A stretch of 64,000 nt of DNA. Origin: Paenibacillus cremeus (GTDB taxonomy: Bacteria > Bacillota > Bacilli > Paenibacillales > NBRC-103111). The notes beneath the pieces are model-generated. The model did no database searches. It had not been told where the DNA came from and saw only the letters and a list, made by a program, of their open reading frames with translations. The DNA lies in contig NZ_VNJI01000041.1 of the NCBI RefSeq assembly GCF_007786445.1, positions 1-64,000 on the forward strand. Direction: 5' to 3'. Made by a program: the position numbers and the translations under genes. Every line of letters begins with the position of its first letter. Position 1 is the first letter of the stretch. Positions 9,358-17,311 of the stretch are shown in pieces.

Positions 9358-10239
9358 TTAGCCTTTCACGGAGCCGACCATAATCCCGCTAACGAAGTGG
9401 CGCTGAATGAAAGGATATACGATGATAATTGGAGTGGAAACAATCATAATCATCGTGTATTTCAAAGATTCGGTCATAATCGAATTGTCCACAGATGTGC
9501 CTGTCGTATCAACGGCACCGGAAGTTTGACTGCCAATCACAATATTTCGCAAGAATATTTGAATGGGAAATCGCTGTGGATCATTCAGATAGATTAAGGC
9601 ATTAAAGTAACTGTTCCAATGTCCTACGGCGTAAAACAAAGTAATAGTTGCAAGCGCCGGCATTGACAAGGGAACCATGATTCGATATAACACCTGCATA
9701 TCCGTACAGCCGTCTATGATGGCCGCCTCTTCCAATTCTTTCGGGATATTCTCAAAGAACGTCTTTAACAGCAGTAAATTCCAAGCGCTTATCGCCGTAG
9801 GTAAGATTAACGCCCAGCGTGTATCAAGCAAGCCTAAATTTTTGACGATTAAGAAAGTAGGGATTAAACCTCCGCTAAACATCAATGTGAAAGTAACCAA
9901 GATAATGAAAAAATTGCGAAATACTAAGGTCTTTCGGGACAAGGAATAGCCCATCATCGCTGAAAGAACGATATTGACTGCCGTTCCGACAGTGGTATAG
10001 AACAACGTATTCATATAGCCGATACCGATTTGCGGATAGAGCAGCAGCTTCTGGTATGCAGCCAGACTAAAACCTACCGGCCATAACCACACTTTATTTT
10101 GAAGCACAGCTAACGGATCGCTGATAGAAGATGAGAATACGTATAGGAAAGGATAGAGTGTGGCTGCAACAACAATGAACACCAAGGTCACGCTGACCGC
10201 TATAAATAACTTGTCATCCCGACTTATCCGCGTATGCAT
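9358..10239 (-). CDS. ABC sugar permease, LplC/YtcP-like
   Basis: A 293-residue inner-membrane protein with six predicted membrane helices. The cytoplasmic EAA loop that contacts the ATPase is visible as EAAIIDGCTDMQVLYRIMVP. It ends in the VSGIMVGSVKG tail typical of YtcP/LplC (CUT1 family). It partners the upstream LplB-like permease; the 12-bp gap indicates co-transcription. It should import an oligosaccharide delivered by the adjacent lipoprotein. Confidence 0.92.
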   Translation of the reverse strand: MHTRISRDDKLFIAVSVTLVFIVVAATLYPFLYVFSSSISDPLAVLQNKVWLWPVGFSLAAYQKLLLYPQIGIGYMNTLFYTTVGTAVNIVLSAMMGYSLSRKTLVFRNFFIILVTFTLMFSGGLIPTFLIVKNLGLLDTRWALILPTAISAWNLLLLKTFFENIPKELEEAAIIDGCTDMQVLYRIMVPLSMPALATITLFYAVGHWNSYFNALIYLNDPQRFPIQIFLRNIVIGSQTSGAVDTTGTSVDNSIMTESLKYTMIMIVSTPIIIVYPFIQRHFVSGIMVGSVKG

Positions 10240-10251
10240 AAGCTGCGCTCC

Positions 10252-11214
10252 TTACCATAGACTGTGATCAGTAACTTTACGGCTGATCCGATTCGCAATC
10301 AAAATCAATACAATTCCGACCACGGAATTAAATAAATCCACGGCCGCTGCAAAGCTGTAATCGGTTCCGACAAGCCCCCGCCGATATACATAAGTACTTA
10401 GAACATCGGCAGTGTCATAGGTGGAAGGATTATATAAGAGGATAATAGACTCCGCCCCCACCTCCATTAAACGACCAATTTGCAACACAAGCATAATCAC
10501 AATGGTTGGAAGAATTCCTGGCAACGTGATGTGCCACGTCTGGCGCCATCGGTTAGCACCATCTAGCTTGGCCGATTCATACAGCTCGGAGCTAATTCCC
10601 GTCAAGGCCGCTAAATAAATGATAGAACCCCATCCGATATCTTTCCAAATATTCATCAAGACATAAACCGGTCGGAAATATTGAGGATCCATCATGAAAT
10701 TGATCGGACTTACGCCGAACAAAGTATGCAGCAGCTTGTTGATGATACCGGTTTCCGGAGAAAGAAAGTTTACCACTAATCCTGCGATGACGACGGTAGA
10801 AATGAAGTGAGGCAGAAAGGTGACGGATTGCGTAATTCGTTTTACGTATTTCCCGGTTAATTCGTTAAACGCTATCGCCAATAAAATAGGAGCAGGGAAA
10901 CCAAACAAAATATTATAGAAACTGATTAAAAAGGTATTACGAATTAATATCGGGGCTTCCGGGCTTTGAAAAAATTGCACAAAGTTATCCAGCCCCACCC
11001 ATGGACTCCCCGAAATACCACGGAATATGCTATAATTTTTGAAAGCAATAACGATCCCGTACATGGGGCCATATTTGAAGATTAGAAAATAAACCAAACC
11101 AGGCAACAGCATGAGAAGCAAATAACGGTCTCGGATTATTTTTGCAATTAGCTTCGTTAATTTGATTTGAGGATGCGTCCTCGTTGTACTTATCGGAATA
11201 TTCACTTCCGGCAT
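10252..11214 (-). CDS. ABC sugar permease, LplB/YteP-like
   Basis: A 320-residue permease and first gene of the operon. The early membrane segment LLMLLPGLVYFLIFKYGPMYG is the hallmark of the LplB/YteP group, and the EAA loop reads ESAKLDGANRWRQTWHITLP. It forms the heterodimeric channel with the next gene's product. AGGAG lies upstream of the ATG. It is divergent from the AraC-type regulator at 11,420, and the shared 205-bp gap carries a cre-like site. Confidence 0.92.
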   Translation of the reverse strand: MPEVNIPISTTRTHPQIKLTKLIAKIIRDRYLLLMLLPGLVYFLIFKYGPMYGIVIAFKNYSIFRGISGSPWVGLDNFVQFFQSPEAPILIRNTFLISFYNILFGFPAPILLAIAFNELTGKYVKRITQSVTFLPHFISTVVIAGLVVNFLSPETGIINKLLHTLFGVSPINFMMDPQYFRPVYVLMNIWKDIGWGSIIYLAALTGISSELYESAKLDGANRWRQTWHITLPGILPTIVIMLVLQIGRLMEVGAESIILLYNPSTYDTADVLSTYVYRRGLVGTDYSFAAAVDLFNSVVGIVLILIANRISRKVTDHSLW

Positions 11215-11277
11215 CCTTTACTCGCTCCTTCCCTCCATCTATTATTAAAGCCGTATTTTATTTCTTGTTCTTAATCA

Positions 11278-11291
11278 TGAAAGCGGATACG
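11278..11291 (+). promoter_or_regulatory. cre-like site in the divergent promoter region
   Basis: The 14-mer TGAAAGCGGATACG fits the Bacillus CcpA operator consensus (TGNAARCGNWWNCA) at all but the last position. It lies about 65 bp upstream of the first transporter gene and 130 bp upstream of the regulator gene, where CcpA could repress the catabolic operon. This is a consensus match only. Confidence 0.4.
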
Positions 11292-11419
11292 AAAAAAGTA
11301 AATATCCGATTTTCCAATCATCTTGTAAATTCATGGAGTGCAGGTATTTACGCGAAATCACGTTTTTTCCGGCTATCTCGTTATTTCATAATGCCTAGCT
11401 TAGAATGAGGTGAAGAATC

Positions 11420-13699
11420 ATGATAAAACGATTAAAGATGTCAAATGTTTTTTACAAATTTTTGTTATCCTACATTCTCGTGATCCTCATTCCGATTTTG
11501 GGACTAGGCTCGCTATCCTATCTTGTGTTTTCAAGCTCGATACAGAAGGAAGCTCAACGCAATAATGCGCTTATCCTAAGCAATATGTCCGATACGCTGG
11601 ATCAGCAATTAACAAATACCAAGAATATGATGTACCAGACTGTGTTGAATCTGAATGGGTCCGCTAAAGATTACAACAAGCTGCAGGAAGCGATTACCCT
11701 GTTGTCGCGAATCGCGAACACGGACAAGTTTATCGACGATATTTTTGTTTACTATCCTGAAACGAATCAAGTGATACGTTCCGACGGGCTATATCAAGCC
11801 GATTATTTCTTCGAGCATTTTTATCAATATGAGGATCCATCACCGATAACGAAGCTCGATTCGTCTTCGCACAACGATTTCTCGGTCATTCCTACCGGAA
11901 ATATCAGATATAAAGATCATGATCCCAAAAAAATGGTTACCTTCCTTACTTCGTTCCCTTTGTATAATCAAAGAACGGACGGGACATTATTCGTTCTCGT
12001 CAATTCCGATAAGCTTCAATCCATCATCACCCAATCCTTGCATGGTTCCGCCGACCAGAGTCAGATTCTAATTACTAACGAAGACGCGCAAACGATCGCT
12101 TTTTCCAAACTATCGAAGAACTCTCCGTCAATCCATGAAACTACGAAGCTTTTGAACGATCATTTACCGGATACCGGAGCTGAATTTATGAATATCAAGC
12201 AGGGAGATATTTCGTTATCCGCTATCCATTCAAAGGTGATCGACTGGAAATACATAGTTTTAACGTCCATTCATCAAACCTCTCAGCAAGCGGACTCGAT
12301 TCGATTTTTAACCTTGCTCATTTGTGTCATTCTGCTGGTAGTCGGGGTCGTATTGGCCGTCGTCATTGCGCATAATTTCACGAAACCGGTTTATGAAATT
12401 ATGAACATTTTTAAAGCCGATTCACGCTTAAACAGCGTACCTACTTCGAGGAAGGACGAGTTCCAGATCATCTTGCAGCATTTGCGCTTAGTGATGAGCG
12501 ATCATCAGATGCTGGAGAAAAGCTCAGAAATCAACCAAAAGCTGTTGAAGGATTATTATGTAAAATCAATTATCTTAGGTGATGATGTAAAAAAAACAGA
12601 GAAGACGGATAAGCTCGAGACACTTTTCGTGTATTCCTTATTTACGGTTATTGTTATTCGAGTGGTAACGGAAGATCTAGCCTTCGAGCCATATTCGCAG
12701 GAAAGCTATATAAAGAACCATGCCATCGATGTAGTAGAGAGCTTGCTCACCGGGCACAACGAAATCGTAGCCTTATTAACGAATACGGGCGGAAGCACGA
12801 TCTCCATTTTAGCCAACTTCCAGAATGAGGTCCCGTTGAGGCAGCATTTGGAGCTCATTCGAGATCGATTAAGTGAAGAAGTACAGACACGTATTTGGAT
12901 CGGGGTTGGAAATTTCTATCAAAGCTTGCACCGTATCGATCAGTCCTACAAAGAAGCGACCTCAGTTTTACAATATCGTAGCATGAGTGCAAAGCCGCAA
13001 ATTTTGTATTATGCCGATTATTCTGATGCAATTCAGCATGTTCCCATAACGGCGGACATTGAGAACCAACTTACTTGGGCGCTTCTGGCTGGCGACGATG
13101 TGAAAGCAACTGAACACCTGAATCTTCTGTTTGCGCAATTGAATGATGATCATAATTTTGCTCAGATTCAGCAATGTGGTCACAATCTCATCAGAATTAT
13201 CGATAAGGTACTCAGCCAAAATCAGCTTCATAAATCAAAGGTGCTAGGTGAATGGTATGACCTGTTGCACGTGAACGATACCTTTACGTTAAACGAAATT
13301 AAGGATCATGTAACGAAGACGTTTCAAAAAGTTTGTGCTTATTTTAGTGACAGATCGGGATCACAAGATAAACAATTGGAGGAAGATCTACGCGCCTATA
13401 TTTATCAATACTACAATCGAGATCTGTCGCTGGATCTGATATCATCTAATTTCAATATGAATTCCAAGTATGTGAGCCGCTTTTTTAAAGAACGCTTTGG
13501 CATTAACTTCTTAGATTTCCTTAATCAGTACCGCATTATGAGGGCTAAGGAATTATTAATCCGTGATCCCCAGTTACGAATTAACCAAATTGCTAATCAA
13601 GTAGGCATCGGAAATGTGAATACATTTATTTCCGTATTTAAGAAATACGAAGGGGTGACACCCGGTAAGTATCGGGATCTTGTGGAAGCCAACATGTAG
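11420..13699 (+). CDS. Membrane-bound AraC-family sensor-regulator (YesN/YtdP-like)
   Basis: A 759-residue protein. Membrane helices at about 14-36 and 293-316 bracket an extracellular sensor region of the Cache type. A cytoplasmic linker region follows, and the C-terminal 100 residues are an AraC/XylS double helix-turn-helix (DLISSNFNMNSKYVSRFFKE, then INQIANQVGIGNVNTFISVF and the GVTPGKYR ending). It probably senses an external sugar and activates the divergent transport and catabolic operon. A GAGGTGAAG site lies eight bases before ATG. One-component regulators with this domain order are common in Paenibacillus beside LplB/LplC operons. Confidence 0.9.
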   Translation: MIKRLKMSNVFYKFLLSYILVILIPILGLGSLSYLVFSSSIQKEAQRNNALILSNMSDTLDQQLTNTKNMMYQTVLNLNGSAKDYNKLQEAITLLSRIANTDKFIDDIFVYYPETNQVIRSDGLYQADYFFEHFYQYEDPSPITKLDSSSHNDFSVIPTGNIRYKDHDPKKMVTFLTSFPLYNQRTDGTLFVLVNSDKLQSIITQSLHGSADQSQILITNEDAQTIAFSKLSKNSPSIHETTKLLNDHLPDTGAEFMNIKQGDISLSAIHSKVIDWKYIVLTSIHQTSQQADSIRFLTLLICVILLVVGVVLAVVIAHNFTKPVYEIMNIFKADSRLNSVPTSRKDEFQIILQHLRLVMSDHQMLEKSSEINQKLLKDYYVKSIILGDDVKKTEKTDKLETLFVYSLFTVIVIRVVTEDLAFEPYSQESYIKNHAIDVVESLLTGHNEIVALLTNTGGSTISILANFQNEVPLRQHLELIRDRLSEEVQTRIWIGVGNFYQSLHRIDQSYKEATSVLQYRSMSAKPQILYYADYSDAIQHVPITADIENQLTWALLAGDDVKATEHLNLLFAQLNDDHNFAQIQQCGHNLIRIIDKVLSQNQLHKSKVLGEWYDLLHVNDTFTLNEIKDHVTKTFQKVCAYFSDRSGSQDKQLEEDLRAYIYQYYNRDLSLDLISSNFNMNSKYVSRFFKERFGINFLDFLNQYRIMRAKELLIRDPQLRINQIANQVGIGNVNTFISVFKKYEGVTPGKYRDLVEANM

Positions 13700-13725
13700 A
13701 AAACCGAAAACTTACGGACGAAATG

Positions 13726-13765
13726 AAGCGGCCTTAGTCCGATGGAATTTGGGACAAGGCCGCTT
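13726..13765 (+). terminator. Stem-loop terminator of the AraC regulator gene
   Basis: AAGCGGCCTT (13726-13735) pairs perfectly with AAGGCCGCTT (13756-13765), and GTCC/GGAC extends the stem inward past a one-base bulge. It lies 27 bp after the stop codon. There is no long T-run after it, so termination may be weak. Confidence 0.55.
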
Positions 13766-13801
13766 AAAAGTACTTTACGAAGATTCGCTTCGACCAATAG
13801 C

Positions 13802-13854
13802 CGGAAGGACGGCGGATCTATCGCAGTGGGGCAATAAATCCTGCCGTCCTTCCG
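13802..13854. repeat. 12-bp perfect inverted repeat
   Basis: CGGAAGGACGGC (13802-13813) and GCCGTCCTTCCG (13843-13854) are exact complements around a 29-base loop. No T-run follows on either strand, so this is not a standard terminator. The rest of 13,700-14,067 holds no recognisable gene. Confidence 0.6.
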
Positions 13855-14067
13855 ATGTTCAATCATGCCTATACAAGAGGAGCGGGTCGTCTTTCTAATT
13901 CTCATCGGATGTATACTATGCGATTCAGCCACCAATTTCTGCTTTCATTAGTTCTCGAGTGAGCGTTAATTTCTCGTGTTCCGAAAGCTATTTATTCCTC
14001 TTTAGCTCTTGTCTTTTGGCTTGTTCAGTCGCGTCAAAGGCTTTTGGTTTATCCGATTTAAGATTAT

Positions 14068-14262
14068 TTACAACCCCAATTGGGTTTCTTCCCCAGCGTT
14101 ATTTCCCCTTGTTAATCTTGCAACCTCAAATAGCGCATGATTTAGTTGATGTTTAAGGGAAGTATTTTCTTCACGTAGTGAAATTATTAATTCCACCATG
14201 AGACATATTTCCTTCTGTGCTTTGATTATTTCTTCCCGGGAATTATTGGATATCACAAACAT
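14068..14262 (-). CDS. Small coiled-coil protein, copy 1 of 3
   Basis: A 64-residue protein of unknown function. It starts MFVISNNSREEIIKAQKE and continues as a heptad-rich coiled coil with the phrase SLREENTSLKHQLNHAL. GGAGGAAG lies seven bases before the chosen ATG. Near-identical proteins are encoded at 19,746-19,934 and 21,392-21,589, each followed upstream (minus sense) by a copy of a second unknown gene. The pattern suggests a duplicated two-gene phage or island module. No DNA-binding motif was recognised; oligomerisation through the coiled coil is likely. Confidence 0.6.
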   Translation of the reverse strand: MFVISNNSREEIIKAQKEICLMVELIISLREENTSLKHQLNHALFEVARLTRGNNAGEETQLGL

Positions 14263-14334
14263 TTTTGTCTTCCTCCCATATTTTGATTTAGGAGGCAAGA
14301 ACAATAAATCGTACTTGCCCCATTGTAAATTATG

Positions 14335-14658
14335 TTAAATATGCTTCTCTATCGCACTTCCAACCTGAAGGATAAATTCGATATCTGCGGGGTAACTAAT
14401 GACAATCTCTACAGCACCCACACCTTGAATGTCTTGGATGGAGAAGGATACCCCCAACTCTTGTACTACGCTCATTAAAAATGGATCAAATGTATGGGAC
14501 TCATAATTTACGGTGATACCATTTCTTTGTGATGATCTAACGTTAAAGTGGCTGCAACGAGCTATATACATGGTGTCCTGTGTGGGGTTGGGATCTATTG
14601 GCGGAACTGACGTGATACGATAAGTCATCTTTTGTAATTCGAAGATAGTTTGATAAGG
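14335..14658 (-). pseudogene. Truncated copy 1 of the 234-residue island protein
   Basis: Encodes about 97 residues matching the C-terminal third of the intact protein at 21,659-22,363, including SVPPIDPNPTQDTMYIARCS and the ending FILQVGSAIEKHI. DNA similarity to the intact copy runs on, out of frame, to about 14,658, where it stops abruptly at a resolvase fragment. The missing N-terminal 135 residues make this a likely broken gene, although an in-frame start at 14,628 could still give a short protein. Confidence 0.6.
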
Positions 14659-14883
14659 ACTTACGCAAAGGTGTCAACAGCAGGCCAGTCACTTGATTCA
14701 CAAATGGACGCATTAAAAAAGGCAGGCACGTTCAACGGATAAAAAGAAGTTAGACAAAACAATCAAACTGGAGAATTTACGGTAGCTCAAATTGAGCAAA
14801 TGACAGGTGTTAGCAAAGGTTCACTTTTCCGCGAATTTAATCAACGGAAGCAGGAAGTTACACAAGTGACAGAGACAGTCTGA
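14653..14883 (+). pseudogene. Serine resolvase/invertase remnant
   Basis: Read through one stop (TAA at 14,740-14,742), this frame gives YAKVSTAGQSLDSQMDALKK, matching the N-terminal catalytic region of serine resolvases around the active-site serine (typically YARVST). It then jumps to FTVAQIEQMTGVSKGSLFRE, matching their C-terminal helix-turn-helix. Most of the catalytic domain is deleted. It begins exactly where similarity of the neighbouring duplicated module ends, so it probably marks an old rearrangement. Confidence 0.65.
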
Positions 14884-14920
14884 GAGCCGTTGAAGGGCTG
14901 TATAAGAACTGATATGAGCA

Positions 14921-15009
14921 AGAGCCACCCATATGCCCCCTTTAGGTAGACAGGCGAAATAATTTATCTAAAGGGGGAGCATATCAATCCAGGAGGCTTT
15001 TTATTTTAT
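14921..15009 (+). terminator. Large inverted repeat followed by a T-run
   Basis: ATATGCCCCCTTTAG (14931-14945) pairs with CTAAAGGGGG (14968-14977) and AGCATAT (14978-14984), with a two-base bulge. An outer GCC/GGC pairing leads into CTTTTTATTTTA from 14,997. It could be the terminator of the ancestral resolvase gene or the end of a small mobile element. Confidence 0.5.
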
Positions 15010-15281
15010 CTTAATCTTAAGGCGCTTCTAAAGACTTCATAAACCCCACTAGTGCCGAATTAAACACTAATCATTTCCTTGGTGAGGTTTGCCCTCGTTT
15101 GCTTCGTACCCAATATTTTTCAAAATGGTTATACGCACATGTGCCGAGGCTCTTAGGATGGTTGTACCAGTCGAATAGGTATTTAAGAAAGTACTGTACA
15201 CATTTATCAGAAAAATATTGCTTTTAGCCAAAATGAGAAGCGGGAGGTTTAGCGGCATTAGTTTTAATAATGACTTCATCA

Positions 15282-15312
15282 AAAAACAATCCAATTCAGA
15301 CTATTGGATTGC
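15282..15312 (-). terminator. Minus-strand hairpin terminator
   Basis: CAATCCAAT (15288-15296) and ATTGGATTG (15304-15312) form a perfect 9-bp stem with a 7-base loop. On the minus strand it is followed by TTTTTT (15287 down to 15282). No gene is visible upstream of it on that strand. It may insulate the tail-gene cassette that begins at 15,547. Confidence 0.5.
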
Positions 15313-15546
15313 TTTACTATATTGAATCAAATTTATCTGTATATTAAGTGCCATCCCCCTATTGGAGGAATAAAATGGACATATTAGATTGGGCACTTGT
15401 ATAATCATTTTCCTTTAGCTCTCCATTTAATATATTAACTTTATTATTGAAACTTAAATAGTAGGTGAGGGGAAATGGGATAAATATAATCGAAGATAAT
15501 AATAAGTTGGATTTGTTTAATAGACTTAAGTTTACCAAAGGGGGTT

Positions 15547-17292
15547 TTGGCTATTAATGGTATTTCTGCCTTTTCTGAGCTACCATTGATTGACGGTGGA
15601 AATTTTATCGAGATACCAATCGATGGTGGAAATTTTACGGATAATTTGAGCGAGGATTTAATAGACGGCGGCAGTTTTAAATCACAAAGCATAAGAACCC
15701 CCACAGGTATTTCCATTAACAAGAGTATTGATATCATTGAAATAGGAGAGAACTTTGCCGTTATGGCTACTCCTATACCTTATGATATTAATTATAGCAA
15801 TATGGTTATCTGGGAATCTTCCGACCCTAATGTTTGTCCGGTTAATTATGGAGTCCTAGAGGGGAAATCGGTAGGTTTGGTTACCATCACTGCCTATGAC
15901 ACCACGAGAACGTATTCAAAAAGTTTTCAAGTTCAAGTGGTTCCGCCAGCAACAGAATCGTTTTCACAAGATCAAATTTACAATGTGTCTATTGCGGACT
16001 ATGGAATTTCCATCGATAATTCCCATTCTGTTGAGACAACTAATGGAATTATGAAAGCGTTAAGTTTTGCTTCCCAAAATGGTTATAAAAAAATTGTATT
16101 CCCAAAGGGAGTTTACTTGGTGACACCTGATGCAGGCACTATTAAACTCCCAGATAATATGTTGATTGATTTTAGCGATTCAACTGTCAACATAGAGTTA
16201 AGTAGTAAAATTAGCGTTGGTTACACAATGTTTGTCATGGATAATGTGGAATATACTAAGTTAATCAACGTTAATGTTTATGGTGAAGCTGATTTTACAA
16301 CTGTAGCAAATTCTAATGAAGGTAATATTTCTTTACAAATTGTCGACTGTTATAAGTCCGGAATTGAAAATTGTACCTTTAGTAAGTCATCAGGATTTAA
16401 TGTTATAACAGGAACTAAACGTTTTAAAGATGGAACAGGAGACACTTGGATCACTTATTCTAACTTTGAACCGGGGAGCATTGACAGCTTTGGAAACCTT
16501 GATGATAAAACAATTACTTTCCATTTTAGAACTCCTAACTTTATCGATGTATCCCGTTTGGGAAGCTATTATATGCTTGGCTATAATCAAGGCTACTGGG
16601 ATTATCAATATTTGCGATCTAGGTTATATAGCATTTATTTTTATGATAAAAACTATCAATTTATTGAAGGTCAACAATATAACTTTCAATATTATAATTA
16701 CGAGAAACCTGTAAATGCCTATTATGCAAAAATTGTAGTGTATCAGGATACCGCCCCTACATCCGGAGATACGGATTTCAACGGAGCCGTTGTATTTATA
16801 AGGACATTAGGAATTCCTAGAAGATGCTTTATTAAAAATTCTACATTTGAAGACAACTTTTCTACTGGCTTAGCAATGACCGGTGGGCAAGATTGGACAA
16901 TAACAGGAAACACCTTTTCACGTAACTCAGGTAGAATGCCTGGTTGTGATATTGACTGGGAAGATGGATGGGATGCAATGGTTGGGGATATTGTTAAAAA
17001 TAATACTTTTAACTCAATATTAGGTATTGTTACTGCCGGAGGGGCTAACATCTCTATTTTTGACAATCGTTTTAATAATTCCTATCTTTACATTTGGCCA
17101 AGAACACAAAATTGGAGAGTATTTAGGAATACATTTAACGGTAAAGCTGCTGGACAATATGATATTCAACTTGGAGCACAAGGAGACTCCATTTTTGCTG
17201 AAAATTTACTAAAAACCATCCGTTATTATACTACAAAAAACGACACAAGTGCGGCATATGAGGTCCATGCAATAAACAATACTTTAGTATAA
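15547..17292 (+). CDS. Phage-tailspike-like protein: DGG repeats, Ig-like domain, beta-helix
   Basis: A 581-residue protein starting at TTG after AAAGGGGG. Residues about 10-45 carry three copies of a (I)DGGNF/DGGSF motif. About 55-135 is a bacterial Ig-like (BIG2) domain (VNYGVLEGKSVGLVTITAYD). The rest reads as a right-handed parallel beta-helix of the pectate-lyase/tailspike kind, with repeated N/F/I ladders (NSEGN-type turns, ITGNTFSRNSG, NISIFDNRFNNS). There is no signal peptide. Likely a phage tail or tailocin receptor-binding protein that binds or cuts a surface polysaccharide. No other phage structural genes are adjacent, which is odd. Confidence 0.65.
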   Translation: MAINGISAFSELPLIDGGNFIEIPIDGGNFTDNLSEDLIDGGSFKSQSIRTPTGISINKSIDIIEIGENFAVMATPIPYDINYSNMVIWESSDPNVCPVNYGVLEGKSVGLVTITAYDTTRTYSKSFQVQVVPPATESFSQDQIYNVSIADYGISIDNSHSVETTNGIMKALSFASQNGYKKIVFPKGVYLVTPDAGTIKLPDNMLIDFSDSTVNIELSSKISVGYTMFVMDNVEYTKLINVNVYGEADFTTVANSNEGNISLQIVDCYKSGIENCTFSKSSGFNVITGTKRFKDGTGDTWITYSNFEPGSIDSFGNLDDKTITFHFRTPNFIDVSRLGSYYMLGYNQGYWDYQYLRSRLYSIYFYDKNYQFIEGQQYNFQYYNYEKPVNAYYAKIVVYQDTAPTSGDTDFNGAVVFIRTLGIPRRCFIKNSTFEDNFSTGLAMTGGQDWTITGNTFSRNSGRMPGCDIDWEDGWDAMVGDIVKNNTFNSILGIVTAGGANISIFDNRFNNSYLYIWPRTQNWRVFRNTFNGKAAGQYDIQLGAQGDSIFAENLLKTIRYYTTKNDTSAAYEVHAINNTLV

Positions 17293-17311
17293 TGATTAGG
17301 AGGCTAGTAAA

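Noticed and set aside
13802-13854. Inverted repeat considered as a second terminator
   Set aside because: Loop is 29 bases and no T-run follows on either strand, so it is listed only as a repeat.
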